Assembly (NCBI GenBank): GCA_030407315.1 | Contig: JALQPE010000174.1 | Span: 62,001-126,000 of the forward strand | Length of the DNA stretch: 64,000 bases | Direction: 5' to 3' | Source of the DNA: Asparagopsis taxiformis | Taxonomy: Eukaryota; Rhodophyta; Florideophyceae; Bonnemaisoniales; Bonnemaisoniaceae | Shown here: positions 11,072-20,988 of the stretch, piece by piece | How positions within the stretch are numbered: the stretch's first letter is position 1 | Layout: every line of letters starts with the position of its first letter | Translations under genes and position numbers: made by a program | Notes under the pieces: model-generated | Database searches by the model: none | What the model saw: the letters and a program-made list of their open reading frames with translations, nothing else | What the model was told of the DNA's origin: nothing

Positions 11072-12034
11072 ATGTCACCCGTAAATGAGACCATGCCTTT
11101 CGCCTTTACGCTCAACGTGCATCTATCGCATCCCAATCTTGGGCGCGAGCGCAATTTCTGTCTCCAATCCGCCCAGTCCGCCGCTCGCATTTGTCTCGCC
11201 GCTCCACGCGTGCAGGCGCAAACCAAAACCGATTTCTCTCCAGTCACCGCCGCCGATTTCGCCATACAAGTCGCCATTGCGCATCAATTGCACGCTCAAT
11301 TTCCCGACGATCCACTCGTAGCCGAAGAGGATCTCACCACGCTCAACGACGACAAATCTCTCCAACACGCCGTCCACCATCTGCTCTCGCACTCGTCGCC
11401 AGCGCATGCACCGGTGCGCACACGCACCGTCGGCGCGCAACGCGTCGATCCTCCAACGCGGCGCTGCTGGACACTCGACCCGATCGACGGCACGCGCGGC
11501 TTCCTGAGCGGCGGCGGCTACGCAGTCGGTCTGGCGCTCATGCAGGACGAAAACGTCATGCTGAGCGCACTAGCGCTGCCGCGAGACAGACGTGTTCTAC
11601 TGGCGGGTCCGCGCGGTCTCGAGCAGCATGGGACGGACGGTAAAGTCGATGAGGCGCGTGCAAACGCAAACACAAGCGTGTGGTTGCTCTCCGGCGCCAG
11701 TGATTTGACGCTGGCGCGACGTCCCGCATGGACAGCGCTGTGCTGCGGCAGTTTGGTCAAGTATGCAGCGGTGGCAACGGGGCGCGCGCAGGGCTTTGTG
11801 CACATGTTGCGCGACGGCGAATCAGCGGCGGTGTGGGATCATGCGGCTGGAATCGGAGCCGTACAGGCGAGCGGTGGCCGTGTCACCGATGTTAGCGGTG
11901 GACGCGTGCGTTTGCGCGCAGACGGCGTGTTTGCTCGTGGTGGCGTTATTGTTGTGACGCCCTGTGGCGCCGATCATGCGCGTTTCTGCGCCGAGGTTGG
12001 CAGCGCGCTGCGTTGGAATCGTTGGCACGCGTAA
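11072..12034 (+). CDS. 3'(2'),5'-bisphosphate nucleotidase (SAL1/HAL2-type)
   Basis: An Li+-sensitive phosphatase of the inositol-monophosphatase superfamily. Family members remove the 3'-phosphate from PAP (left over from PAPS-dependent sulfation) to give AMP, and need Mg2+. Visible motifs are TKTDFSPVTAADFA near the N-terminus, the metal-binding Glu pair in VAEEDL, the signature LDPIDGTRGFLSGG at about residues 137-150, and the C-terminal WDHAAG. The 320-residue length is slightly shorter than yeast HAL2. The N-terminus has no obvious transit peptide, so a cytosolic enzyme is most likely. The gene is transcribed divergently from the vWFA-like gene with under 300 bp between the starts. Confidence 0.9.
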   Translation: MSPVNETMPFAFTLNVHLSHPNLGRERNFCLQSAQSAARICLAAPRVQAQTKTDFSPVTAADFAIQVAIAHQLHAQFPDDPLVAEEDLTTLNDDKSLQHAVHHLLSHSSPAHAPVRTRTVGAQRVDPPTRRCWTLDPIDGTRGFLSGGGYAVGLALMQDENVMLSALALPRDRRVLLAGPRGLEQHGTDGKVDEARANANTSVWLLSGASDLTLARRPAWTALCCGSLVKYAAVATGRAQGFVHMLRDGESAAVWDHAAGIGAVQASGGRVTDVSGGRVRLRADGVFARGGVIVVTPCGADHARFCAEVGSALRWNRWHA

Positions 12035-12381
12035 GGCGCAATGACCGCGGAGGGGGAGCGCTCGGCGCAATTGCTGACGATGGTTGTGGCGACCGTTGTG
12101 ATTGGTCGACAATGTTGATTGGCTTTGGAAACACATACCAATTATTACATTATTATTATTGCATTTAATGTTCAGGTAAGCTCAGGCAGGTCACACTACC
12201 ACCTTGATTCTTCCCCATACCCTGCGATCTCTCTCCCTCCCTCCTTTGCTCACTCGCTCGCTCGACTCTTGAACAACTTGGATTGTTCCGTCTCCTCGGC
12301 AACAAACCAAACCGCGCTTACGTTATTGGTCCTGCCCAAATCTATACAAAACCGCAAGTAATCCATCAGTATACTATATCA
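12035..12381. other. intergenic space between convergent genes
   Basis: Holds the 3' ends of the nucleotidase (+) and PP2C (-) genes. It includes a CT-rich stretch around 12220-12265. No gene seen. Confidence 0.6.
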
Positions 12382-13629
12382 TTATGTATTCAATCTTGCA
12401 TCGTTCTCGCTCTGCGCAATAAACCATTCGAGTTTTCCGCTCGGCGTCAGTAACCACGGTCGTCCCGCTACCAACTCCACACTTGTCGTCTTTCTCTTAA
12501 ACATCATATTCATCAACGACTTATTCCCATCCACCTCACATTTTTCCGCCATATCACCACCACCACCACCATCGCCGCCACCTTGCCCCACATCCGGCGT
12601 ATCAAAGTACATCACCACCGCCGTCGTATCATCCACAACAGCTTCCTTTGCCTTCCACCGACTCACCGCTTCGTCCACAAGTCTCTGCGCCGCCACCTCT
12701 GCGGACGCCCCATCCGCTCTCTGTGTCGCAATAAACTTGGCCACTTCATCGCTGCCCATAAACTCCCAAACGCCATCACTAGCGGCCACAACAAACGCCT
12801 CGGCGCACGACAGCTTGGTGACGGTGACCTCAGGCATGCAGGTGACGCCGTGTCTAGACAGCACGGTGTCACCGACGCTACGGGTCATCGCGAGGCCGGG
12901 GATCCATTCGTTGGGCAGCCAGACGCGCATGGGGCCGACATCCTTCTGCCAGCGCGCGATGCGGCCACCGGCGGCGCGGACGCGTTTGCGCTCGTCGTTG
13001 CGTGCGGGCTTCTGATCCCATGTGAGGTCGACCGCGGTGACGTTATCCGGCGCGAGCGGCTGCTGCGTGTTCACACGACGGCCCATGATACAGCGCGAGT
13101 CGCCGGCCCACGCCACAAACAGCTGATCGGCCTCCATCCACACGCTGGTCGCGGTGGTGCCCGAATAGGCGTGGTCGATGGCGCGCGATTGCTCGCGCAA
13201 CGCATGCTCGGCGTCGATGAACGCCTTGTGGAACATGCGTCCGTACACGCGACGCAGCTCCTCCACGGGCAGCGTTTGGCGAAAGGCCTCGCCGCTGCGT
13301 TCGGCCAGCGTGCGCAGTCCGTCCTTGATGACGTCGGACACGCATTGGCACACGAGCTGCGACACGGAGCGGCCGTGCGCGCCATGGCCGTCGTACACGC
13401 CCACGAAGAGCGAGTTGGGCACGTCAAAGTTGGGCACGATTTGGTAAGAGTCTTGGTTTGCCTTGCGACTTCTCACCGGCTGACCGGTGCCGCTTTCATC
13501 GGGTAGGAGTTCCCAGCCTGCTGTCGATGCTCCGCCTGTCTCGACGGCGATATGGTGCACGGATGGGCGGACAGGCGGCGCTTGTATGTGGGGTCGTGAG
13601 CGACGCAATTTGCTGAAGACGTGCGGCAT
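12382..13629 (-). CDS. PP2C-type protein phosphatase (415 aa)
   Basis: A PPM-family Ser/Thr phosphatase that depends on Mn2+/Mg2+. The standard motifs appear in order: KANQDSYQIV, VYDGHGAHG (metal-binding Asp), FVAWAGDSR, LAMTRSVGD and VVAASDGVWEF. Before the domain lie about 45 basic, Ser/Pro-rich residues. After it comes a Gly/Asp-rich linker encoded by a CCA-type repeat, then a short tail. There is no membrane segment, so it is probably cytosolic or nuclear. The target is unknown. The start at 13629 is an ATG with no competing upstream ATG in frame. A long frame on the opposite strand is only a shadow of this gene. Confidence 0.95.
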   Translation of the reverse strand: MPHVFSKLRRSRPHIQAPPVRPSVHHIAVETGGASTAGWELLPDESGTGQPVRSRKANQDSYQIVPNFDVPNSLFVGVYDGHGAHGRSVSQLVCQCVSDVIKDGLRTLAERSGEAFRQTLPVEELRRVYGRMFHKAFIDAEHALREQSRAIDHAYSGTTATSVWMEADQLFVAWAGDSRCIMGRRVNTQQPLAPDNVTAVDLTWDQKPARNDERKRVRAAGGRIARWQKDVGPMRVWLPNEWIPGLAMTRSVGDTVLSRHGVTCMPEVTVTKLSCAEAFVVAASDGVWEFMGSDEVAKFIATQRADGASAEVAAQRLVDEAVSRWKAKEAVVDDTTAVVMYFDTPDVGQGGGDGGGGGDMAEKCEVDGNKSLMNMMFKRKTTSVELVAGRPWLLTPSGKLEWFIAQSENDARLNT

Positions 13630-14009
13630 GTTGGGTGATTGTCATAGGGGGAAGGAAGGGAGAGGGATATTTGACGATTTGGCGCCCTTTCAATGCGCTG
13701 GCGTCCAAGATGAGGTGCGGGTGCGACTGCAACTGCAAGTGCACAACAGCACCTCGACATAATATTATTAGTCAGTTAGTCGCGTCAGCTTTCCTGAGCA
13801 TATCTAAGCGCGACCAATTACTTGTTAGTTACTGGTTGGATGTCGCCAACATTGCTGGACCAGTGCCAAATTTTACACATCCCTTCCTGGCAATGACAAT
13901 TTGTGCCTTGCTTACAAAAATAATGCTGCCGAGGCATTGGGCGAGCCTAACAAACACAATTTACTCCACGCTTGCGCTTCGTGTTTACATGCTATCCAAC
14001 CTATTCTCC
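13630..14009. other. intergenic, upstream of PP2C and downstream of eS4
   Basis: Contains the PP2C promoter side and the 3' end of the ribosomal protein gene. No coding signal that I can support. Confidence 0.6.
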
Positions 14010-14801
14010 TCAGACAATAATCGGCTTAGCCTTGTCACGCAATTCCTGCTCCTCAATAATGGATTTCTTCAGACCCTTCTGCTTGGGCAACGACACTGAC
14101 GGATCACTACCCTTGCCGATAATAAACACATTGGTCTTACGCGTTGCAAAATCATGTCCAGCCGCGTCGCGCACACGAACAATCTCATGCGACCCAGGAT
14201 GTTTCTCCCTCAACTGAATAATGCCGACACGACCAATGTTATGCCCACCGGTAATCATGCACAGATTGCCCACCTCGAATTTGATCACATCCTCCACCTT
14301 GCCCGTCGCAATGTTCACCCTCACCGTGTCGTCCACCTTGACGATCGGATCGGGATAGCGAATGGTGCGCGCGTCATGCGTCGCAATGTACGGCACAGCC
14401 TTCTGCCCCATCTGCTGACGCTTGACCTTGCACAACTTGTACGCGCCCTCCTCCGGCGTGATCAGATGCAGCACAAAGCGACCCTTGGTGTCGTAGAGTA
14501 GACGAAACGTCTCATTGGTACGCTCAATGGTGATCACGTCCATAAAGCCAGCTGGGAATGTCTTGTCCGTGCGCACCTTGCCGTCGACCTTGATCAGACG
14601 CTGCATCACAATAGTGTTGGCCTCGCGTCCGGTCAACGCATACTTGAGGCGATTGCGCAGGATGAGATTGAGCGGCAACGATTCGCGTAGTTTGTGCGGA
14701 CCGGTGGATGGACGTGGCGCCCATACACCGCCCATCTTGTCGAGCATCCAATGCGACGGTGCATTTAAACGCTTCAGATGCTTTTTGGGACCGCGCGCCA
14801 T
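14010..14801 (-). CDS. RPS4: 40S ribosomal protein S4 (eS4)
   Basis: A full-length eS4 of 263 residues, the usual size. It starts [20 protein letters not shown], the near-invariant eukaryotic N-terminus, and continues with the central S4/KOW region (for example [11 protein letters not shown]) and the C-terminal [15 protein letters not shown] segment. It is a structural protein of the small cytosolic ribosomal subunit. The gene has no intron here, which is unusual for ribosomal protein genes in intron-rich lineages but fits this sparse-intron genome. Confidence 0.98.
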   Translation of the reverse strand: MARGPKKHLKRLNAPSHWMLDKMGGVWAPRPSTGPHKLRESLPLNLILRNRLKYALTGREANTIVMQRLIKVDGKVRTDKTFPAGFMDVITIERTNETFRLLYDTKGRFVLHLITPEEGAYKLCKVKRQQMGQKAVPYIATHDARTIRYPDPIVKVDDTVRVNIATGKVEDVIKFEVGNLCMITGGHNIGRVGIIQLREKHPGSHEIVRVRDAAGHDFATRKTNVFIIGKGSDPSVSLPKQKGLKKSIIEEQELRDKAKPIIV

Positions 14802-15041
14802 CTTGTTGCCGGAAAGTTAGAGTTGGATCGCTGCACAAGTGAAGGTTGTTGTAGCAGAAAAGCTGGACTTGTCGGTAATATGAACGAGCGGCGCCACGTA
14901 CAAATCCGCTACTGTAGACACAGCTGGTCGGTCAATGGAAGGGATCGCCGTCGGACGGTAGCCAACCCTAAATAGAAAACTGATTTATTTTGAAAATATT
15001 TCACACAAATCGAATATATTATCTGTCGGTTACTACTGCAT

Positions 15042-15056
15042 GCACGCACGCACGCA
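15042..15056. repeat. short GCAC tetranucleotide repeat
   Basis: Almost four tandem GCAC units (tgcacgcacgcacgcag) in the leader of the small gene that starts at 15081. Confidence 0.85.
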
Positions 15057-15080
15057 GCGACTCTTCTGTACAACGCAAGC

Positions 15081-15410
15081 ATGGCGGCAACAACGTGGGC
15101 AGACAAGCTGCAAGCGCTACGAGCAATCGAGCACGCGACATGGGTCGGTCTGATCGGTGGACTTGCGACGCCGCCGCACACGGGTGAAATGCTACACATA
15201 CGCCATCAAAGCTTCATGACGATTCGCTCTGGCCACATGGACGGTGTAACACTCGGAGTGGCAAAGAATCGATCAAGCTGCATCATCCTCGTCCAAGCGC
15301 CCAACAACAAACACATCGTCACCATCTGCACAAGTCCCGGCACACTAGAAACATGTGTACCACAAGTGTTTCAAGTCCTCGCACGCGAGTACACCATGAC
15401 AAGTCATTAA
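15081..15410 (+). CDS. small profilin- or roadblock/LAMTOR-like protein (109 aa)
   Basis: An ATG-started frame with alternating hydrophobic strands and few charged runs, typical of a small alpha/beta fold. The central GVTLGVAKNRSSCIILVQAP resembles the roadblock/LC7 strands of LAMTOR3-like Ragulator subunits (GxxLGLxKNxS.C). The order helix (TWADKLQAL), strand (TWVGLIGG), then strand FMTIRSG also recalls profilin. By eye I cannot decide between these two structurally similar small folds. If roadblock-like, it would be a scaffold in lysosomal or vacuolar TORC1 signalling; if profilin, an actin-monomer binder. Function is therefore left open. Confidence 0.55.
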   Translation: MAATTWADKLQALRAIEHATWVGLIGGLATPPHTGEMLHIRHQSFMTIRSGHMDGVTLGVAKNRSSCIILVQAPNNKHIVTICTSPGTLETCVPQVFQVLAREYTMTSH

Positions 15411-15605
15411 TCACTCACTCAAGACTCACCACACGGCGGTATGCACGCCAACCGAAGATCACACGGCAGCACATCACTCCACGTAGCACGCGCCCCTACA
15501 GCCCGGTCTGGCGAGCACGAAGCGCAAGTCGAGCGACGCGGGGCGTGCACATATGAAGCGCGCGCACATCGCTACCATGCGGTCTCGCGCAACGCAAGCG
15601 CCAGC

Positions 15606-15998
15606 ATGTCGTCTTGGTGCACGCGATCGCGCGCGTTTGCGACGGACGACCTGCGATGTCTGCATAGCGGCGCGACGGCGGGTGCGTCGGGCGGCGGCGA
15701 GGCGTCGGATGTGTTTTGTAGCTGTGTGAGTCGGCATGTGATCGCGCCGGCGCTCAACGCGCTCGCGCAGGAGGAAGCGCTATTGGCGCGATTGAACGAG
15801 GCGGTACGCGTGCTGGCGAACGATCAGATGCGGCTGATGGACGGTGTGCGTGAACGCATGCGTCGCGCCGCAAGCGTGATCAGTCGCGCCGAGCGCGCGC
15901 TGCATGGTCTGGAGGCGCGCGATGGCGCCGATTGGCAACGCATGGAGGTGGCCACCGTCGCAGCTGCCGAGGACGATGGCGCCGCGGAGGCGCGCTAG
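15606..15998 (+). CDS. small coiled-coil hypothetical protein (130 aa)
   Basis: ATG at 15606 (MSSWCTRSRAF). After a Ser/Gly-rich opening, residues from about 40 onward form a long amphipathic helix with heptad-like spacing (LAQEEALLARLNEAVRVLAN, then MRLMDGVRERMRRAASV), followed by an Ala/Glu-rich tail. This resembles small coiled-coil subunits of complexes such as BLOC-1/BORC, but I cannot name one. It lies about 200 bp downstream of the profilin/roadblock-like gene on the same strand. The frame is open upstream to 15441, but that part is Arg/His-rich and looks non-coding. Confidence 0.45.
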   Translation: MSSWCTRSRAFATDDLRCLHSGATAGASGGGEASDVFCSCVSRHVIAPALNALAQEEALLARLNEAVRVLANDQMRLMDGVRERMRRAASVISRAERALHGLEARDGADWQRMEVATVAAAEDDGAAEAR

Positions 15999-16698
15999 TG
16001 CACTTGCAGTCGTGGCACTCGCGTGTGCGCAGAGAGCGACGTGGCTTGTTGAGGTCGCTTGGTTATGGTATGGCGCGCGCGCGATGGAGTCGTGAGCCTG
16101 GGCTTGAACGGTTGCATGCGTTTGGAATGCGCGTGACGTGACGTAGAGAGTGATGATCTGCGGTGTTGTTGATTGGCGCGCGTGCGGTAGATCGGTAGCC
16201 GGATGGTAGCCGTTGTGTAATTGCGATTGCAATGGAGATGCAGTTAAATTTAGTTTGCCAACAAGTTATCATCAATGCTACCACGTTGTTTGCTCGCACT
16301 AGTCGAGTCTGCGCTCGTGTTTCTTGGCTCGTTTGCACTTTGCATGCTGCCGCAAACTGCCGCGCCGCTCGCGAGAGCTCGGTCGTACAATGCTGCAACT
16401 ACGTACGACACGCCTGTTGCACGCCGGCACATGCGTTGAACCGATGTAGAAACAGCACACAAGTCGACTGGTATAAATTCAATTACACTCATTTCTTCTT
16501 CAATGACGCAGTTACAGCATCGACTGGCTCATTGGTCGCAAATTACAAGTATCCACCAATCAAAAACGTCCAAGTGGTGCCATCGATCATAATCCAACTT
16601 GCATCCAGATATTTTCGAATAGATCGATCGATATCTATCTGCCGGCGCGCACGCAATCCGTCTCAACAACGACCCTTCACTCACGTCGCCACATCAAA
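15999..16698. other. intergenic, upstream of the aldo/keto reductase
   Basis: About 700 bp with only short competing frames. No gene or RNA seen. Confidence 0.5.
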
Positions 16699-17643
16699 AT
16701 GTCGCAACCGACCGCCACGTTCGCCGACGGACACAGCGTCCCATTGAACGGCTTTGGCACTTGGAAAGCGCCAGACGCCGAAACCACCGCTGCTGTACAA
16801 GCTGCCATTCGTCTCGGCTATCGCCATATCGACTGTGCACCCATCTATCTCAACGAGCGAGCAGTCGGAACTGCGCTCGCCTCGGTGCTCAAAACCGACG
16901 CCAACCCATCTGGCATCGTGACCAGAGACGAGCTCTTCATCACCTCCAAGGTATGGAACACCTGTCACGAGCGATCGCGCGTGGTGGCCTCCTGTCGCCA
17001 GACGCTCAAGGATCTCGGTCTGCAGTATCTCGACCTCTATCTCATGCATTTCCCCGTGGCGTTTGCCGGCGGCGAGCTGCCGATCAGCGAGGAAAACTGG
17101 GTGCAACGCGAGCCCAACGGCGACATAATCTGGGCAAAGGGCGTGTCGATGCTCGAAACGTATCGTGGATTGGAGGACTGTGTTCGTGAAGGTCTGGTAC
17201 GAAACATTGGTGTGTCCAATTTCTCAGTGGCCAGTCTATTGGATGTGCTGTCCAATTGCGAGATCCGACCGGCGGTTTTACAGGCCGAGGCGCATGTTTA
17301 CAATACGCGCGCCAAGCTGCGCGAGATCTGCAGCAAGTTTGGCGTGCATTTCACAATGTATTCGGCGCTCGGCAGTGGAAAGACAGGCCCGATGCAGGAC
17401 AAGGTGGTGACGGAGATTGCGCAACGCATCGGGAAGAGTGCGGCGCAGGTGCTGCTCGCTTGGGGCATGAATAGTGGCTGCTCGGTGTTGGCTAAAAGTG
17501 TGAGCGAGAAGAGGATTGGACAGAATTTTGAGGCGGGACAGATTGTGCTGGACGAGCAGGATATGCAGCGATTGGACGCGTTGGACCGCGGTATGATTGT
17601 GTGCAATATGGAGGAGTATTGGGGATTCGCTTCGCACGTCTGA
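16699..17643 (+). CDS. aldo/keto reductase (314 aa)
   Basis: A TIM-barrel NADPH-dependent oxidoreductase of the AKR superfamily, reducing carbonyls or sugars. The tetrad is visible: Asp45 and Tyr50 in HIDCAPIYLNE, Lys in FITSKVWN and His in YLMHFP. The substrate-loop motif GVSNFSV follows. The C-terminal cofactor motif is LAKSVSEKRIGQNFE, in place of the usual IPKS....R, keeping Lys, Ser and Arg. The length is normal. No targeting signal is visible, so it is probably cytosolic. The substrate (aldose, aldehyde or 2,5-diketogluconate-like) cannot be told from sequence. Confidence 0.95.
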   Translation: MSQPTATFADGHSVPLNGFGTWKAPDAETTAAVQAAIRLGYRHIDCAPIYLNERAVGTALASVLKTDANPSGIVTRDELFITSKVWNTCHERSRVVASCRQTLKDLGLQYLDLYLMHFPVAFAGGELPISEENWVQREPNGDIIWAKGVSMLETYRGLEDCVREGLVRNIGVSNFSVASLLDVLSNCEIRPAVLQAEAHVYNTRAKLREICSKFGVHFTMYSALGSGKTGPMQDKVVTEIAQRIGKSAAQVLLAWGMNSGCSVLAKSVSEKRIGQNFEAGQIVLDEQDMQRLDALDRGMIVCNMEEYWGFASHV

Positions 17644-18070
17644 CCGAGGGCGCGTGACGAATCGGCTGCAGCCATGCGTACAATTGTTGTCGAGTAGCCT
17701 TAGTAACCGTAGTCGAGTAAACGGTGTAATCACGTCTGCTCTCGAGTTTGAGTGCTGCACAATGTGGGGTACGTCGTTGCCTCCGCCGTCCGGCTGCTGT
17801 CAGTTGAAACAAATTGTATGATGCAAATCTTCTGTACATTCACTCACTCACATAAGATACAGCGCCTTGTTTCGTGCAAATCAATACATCACACCGCTAC
17901 TACTAGACCACATCCGACACTCTGGCGGGCGGCGCAGGCGAGCGAGCGAGCGAGCAACAGACACATCACTTGAGTAAACTCCACACCTTTGATCCACCGC
18001 TCAATTGTGCTCACTGCGGCGCTGCCGCCGCGCCGCGTAAATCCGCCTATGAAACTCGCCCGTTAATCGC
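17644..18070. other. intergenic, upstream of the type I membrane protein
   Basis: Holds the 3' end of the reductase and the leader of the next gene, including a GCGA microsatellite. No gene seen. Confidence 0.55.
17938..17955. repeat. GCGA tetranucleotide microsatellite
   Basis: Four and a half tandem GCGA units, about 115 bp upstream of the ATG of the type I membrane protein gene. Confidence 0.9.
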
Positions 18071-19870
18071 ATGATGCTACGACACCCCTCCCTCCTTCTC
18101 CTAATCCTTCTGCCAGCCATTCACGCCACCATTCTGCACCGTCAGTTTGTCGTCTCCCCAGGCCCGGACAATGTCCCGGACGACTTTGTCCCAGTCGCCG
18201 AAACGCTCTTCCTCAATCAGGGCGCGACCTATCGCTCCATTCAGATTGACTTTATACAAATGGGCGATTTAGGTCCGACACCACAGCCCACTATCGACGT
18301 GCAACAGACCGCCGATGTACTCACCTTGCACGAAGTCTCCCGCGTCACCCAGCTCGACCCCGGCACCTACATCTTCAACATCGAGCTCAGCTTTGAGGGC
18401 ATGCCCGGCCAATCGACCTTTCTCATCTCCTTGCCCGGCCCCGACGGCCGTCTCGTCACCAAAAGCATCAATTTTCTCGTCGTCGGCATCGTGCTCTTCG
18501 AAACTGTCGACGGTACCAATCGTATTCTCACCGGTCAGAACGCTCCCCCGCTTGATCTGCACGCACTGGACGATGAAAATGTGGGAAGAACTGTCAACGC
18601 CTCCGTGTTCACTGGTCGCTCCATTGCAACCGGCGGCCTTCAACGCCAGCAGATCCGCGTGCGTACATCAGTGGACGGCCAAACGACCGTGCTGCTCCCG
18701 TGGAATCAAGGCATATGCCGTATTGCCGTTGATAAACAACGTTTAGATGATCGTTGTTCCATGGCCTTTTCGCCAGATTTTACATCCTTCTCCCTGCAAG
18801 TACCCACATCGCAACACGACTCTTTCTCGTCCGATTTTTCGCTCACCATCGCTTTCGACTGGCCCGGCATCAAAAACTACTCCAATAACATATCCGGTCA
18901 AGACGGCGTCGACGGCGGCAGCCCGGAGCGCCCGCTAGAGAACGACGACATCACATCCGTCATCGTCAAAAATCCAGACGGAACTAGCCTGTTCCAAACC
19001 GCTAATTCGTCCACTCTGACCACATGGATGATTGTCGTCATCGTCGTGACAACCATCCTACTCGTCATTGCCGTCGTCCTGTACGTGCAATGCTGCATAT
19101 GCGGCAAGCGCTCACGGGCGCGGCAGCAGCCCGATGTTCGCGGTATCTCAACCGCGTTTCAACAAATGGGCACTCACTTCCATACGCGCGGCGTCGACAC
19201 CGACATGGACGCCGATATGGCATCAGAGCATGACGACGACAACGTCATGCAATACCACGTCGAAGCGCCACCATCGCCGGAACTGTCGAGCACGCGAACG
19301 ACTTCGCTGCGCTCCGAGCAAACGCAGCTCACAGATGCGCGCCGCGCACACTCGTCGTTGGACGGTGTGATACACAGTGATCGGCATGCGGACAAGTCGG
19401 TGAAGCGCATCGTGTTACCGAAACATGGACGCGGAGTGCAGCTGCCGAAATCACACGGTGCGTTGGATAGTGCGTACGGAGGCGGCAATGATGACATGTC
19501 CAGCTACGATATGTCGTCAGACTATGACGCAAGACGCGCGTATGACGGTAGCTATGGAGGTGCCGGTGTGCCGGAACATAGCTATGGGGAATTGCATGGA
19601 CGCGACCCGAGTTATGGCGAGGAAGCTGTGCGAGCTGAAAGATTCATCGAGGCACATGGGGATAGTGATGATGCGGAACGAGCTGGAGATAGGCGTTCGC
19701 GTGATTGGTCTGGGGTTGGTGCAGCCATCAATCGTGTGAGACAAGTCGATCTGTTGAATGGACCGGTGTCGGCCGGGCTGATTAGCTCGGGCGAAGAGGT
19801 TCGACAACAGCACGATGATAAAGTAGAGGTGAAAACTGAGGGACCGATGACCTATTCAACAGTGTCGTAG
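18071..19870 (+). CDS. type I membrane protein with tyrosine-rich cytoplasmic tail (599 aa)
   Basis: A signal peptide (residues about 1-20, rich in Leu) is followed by about 295 lumenal or extracellular residues with beta-strand character and N-glycosylation sequons (NASV, NYSN, NSST). One membrane helix lies at about 317-340 (MIVVIVVTTILLVIAVVLYV), followed at once by QCCICGKR, a cysteine cluster that could be palmitoylated. The roughly 250-residue tail is polar and acidic. It ends with a tyrosine-rich section at about residues 475-520, with repeated SYD, SYG and DYD units, including SYGEL, which fits a YxxPhi sorting motif. I recognise no ectodomain family. The architecture suggests a surface or endosomal receptor-like protein; that role is inference. 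Confidence 0.75.
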   Translation: MMLRHPSLLLLILLPAIHATILHRQFVVSPGPDNVPDDFVPVAETLFLNQGATYRSIQIDFIQMGDLGPTPQPTIDVQQTADVLTLHEVSRVTQLDPGTYIFNIELSFEGMPGQSTFLISLPGPDGRLVTKSINFLVVGIVLFETVDGTNRILTGQNAPPLDLHALDDENVGRTVNASVFTGRSIATGGLQRQQIRVRTSVDGQTTVLLPWNQGICRIAVDKQRLDDRCSMAFSPDFTSFSLQVPTSQHDSFSSDFSLTIAFDWPGIKNYSNNISGQDGVDGGSPERPLENDDITSVIVKNPDGTSLFQTANSSTLTTWMIVVIVVTTILLVIAVVLYVQCCICGKRSRARQQPDVRGISTAFQQMGTHFHTRGVDTDMDADMASEHDDDNVMQYHVEAPPSPELSSTRTTSLRSEQTQLTDARRAHSSLDGVIHSDRHADKSVKRIVLPKHGRGVQLPKSHGALDSAYGGGNDDMSSYDMSSDYDARRAYDGSYGGAGVPEHSYGELHGRDPSYGEEAVRAERFIEAHGDSDDAERAGDRRSRDWSGVGAAINRVRQVDLLNGPVSAGLISSGEEVRQQHDDKVEVKTEGPMTYSTVS

Positions 19871-20056
19871 ATAACCGTCGTGTTCATTTGTACAGGTAGC
19901 ATGTAAGGATAAGAATAGCAGGGGTTCAATAGTTGATGATGGATGTATTTTAATGGCCGACGTTACATTTCGAGCTGGCGTCCAGCCCGCATTGTCGCAG
20001 TTCACCTGCCGCTGTAATAAATCAATCCGAGTCGAGTAACAATAAATGTGTACCGT

Positions 20057-20629
20057 TCAACTAGCCAAGCCACAGACGGGGAAACTTCTTCTCTGCAAAG
20101 CACCTTCTGCTCGCCCGGCCAAATCGGCCTGTCGTTCCGCTTGTTTAATAGCCGCTCTGGCCAATCGCACCAGTCGTTTCAGCTGCCACAATTCCAATTG
20201 CTCCACTCGTGCTTCACTTCTAGTACGACCCCTCAAGTGAATGTGCGTTCTACACAACGGACAGGCGTCACCACCGGGCTGCTGTACCCATTCTTCGATG
20301 CACTGCGCATGGAACGCATGTGCGCACGGCAATTTGCGCCGCCAATCATGTTCTGCAAAGCCGTCGAGACAAATACTGCATTTCACAGCTGTGTCGCAAC
20401 TGGCGAAATCAACCAAACTGTCGTCGTCCATCTGGCCGTCCACTTGGTACGGCGGCGCAACGACGTCTAACATACTGTTGCCATGCAGCCAGCACGGCAG
20501 CAAGCCGGAGATATTGCCGTCGGCAAAGGTGACCTCGCGCAGCGCGCCGGAGCGCAGCAATTTGGCCGCTCGACGACGGAGATAGGCGCTGCAGATACGC
20601 TGGATATACGGCACTAGGCTAATCATCAT
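20057..20629 (-). CDS. RING-H2 finger protein (190 aa)
   Basis: A canonical RING-H2 is visible: CSICLDGF, then PCAHAFHAQCIEEW, then CPLC, matching C3H2C3 zinc ligands. This predicts E3 ubiquitin-ligase activity with a UbcH5-like E2. The N-terminal 80 residues are amphipathic (IQRICSAYLRRRAAKLL) without a clear membrane span. The C-terminal part is Arg/Ala-rich helix. Two adjacent ATGs (20629 and 20626) could start translation. The target is unknown. Confidence 0.9.
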   Translation of the reverse strand: MMISLVPYIQRICSAYLRRRAAKLLRSGALREVTFADGNISGLLPCWLHGNSMLDVVAPPYQVDGQMDDDSLVDFASCDTAVKCSICLDGFAEHDWRRKLPCAHAFHAQCIEEWVQQPGGDACPLCRTHIHLRGRTRSEARVEQLELWQLKRLVRLARAAIKQAERQADLAGRAEGALQRRSFPVCGLAS

Positions 20630-20988
20630 GTTTGCGAGGGAATACTGCCGATTATCGGAGCGGTGTTGTGTGGCGCCATGCTATATGAATTTTGGTATGA
20701 AAGGCTGAAGCACAGTGTCGGCGAGAATTTTTTTAGATGGTGTCCAATGCTCGGACGCTCGATGACGTAGTGGTTGGCGCGAGAGGAGGCACACACTTCA
20801 ATGCACTCCTGCATTTTTCTGCCGCATCTCAACGTAAGTCACGACGTGTGCAACGTGTAGTGACACGACACGTGGCTATCAGATACGCCGCCTGTTCTCA
20901 TGTACAATCATGTGTTGATCGCCATTGTTGAACAAAACCTTTTTCATCGCTGACAAGAGGCCTTTTCTACGCCAACGCTCAACTCCAA
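20630..20988. other. shared intergenic space of divergent genes
   Basis: Promoter region between the RING-H2 gene (-) and the dihydroorotate dehydrogenase gene (+). No coding signal seen. Confidence 0.6.

Noticed and set aside
12583..13506. 307-codon plus-strand frame
   Set aside because: It lies exactly opposite the PP2C gene, is His/Arg/Gly-rich and has no motif; it is an antisense shadow of a GC-rich gene.
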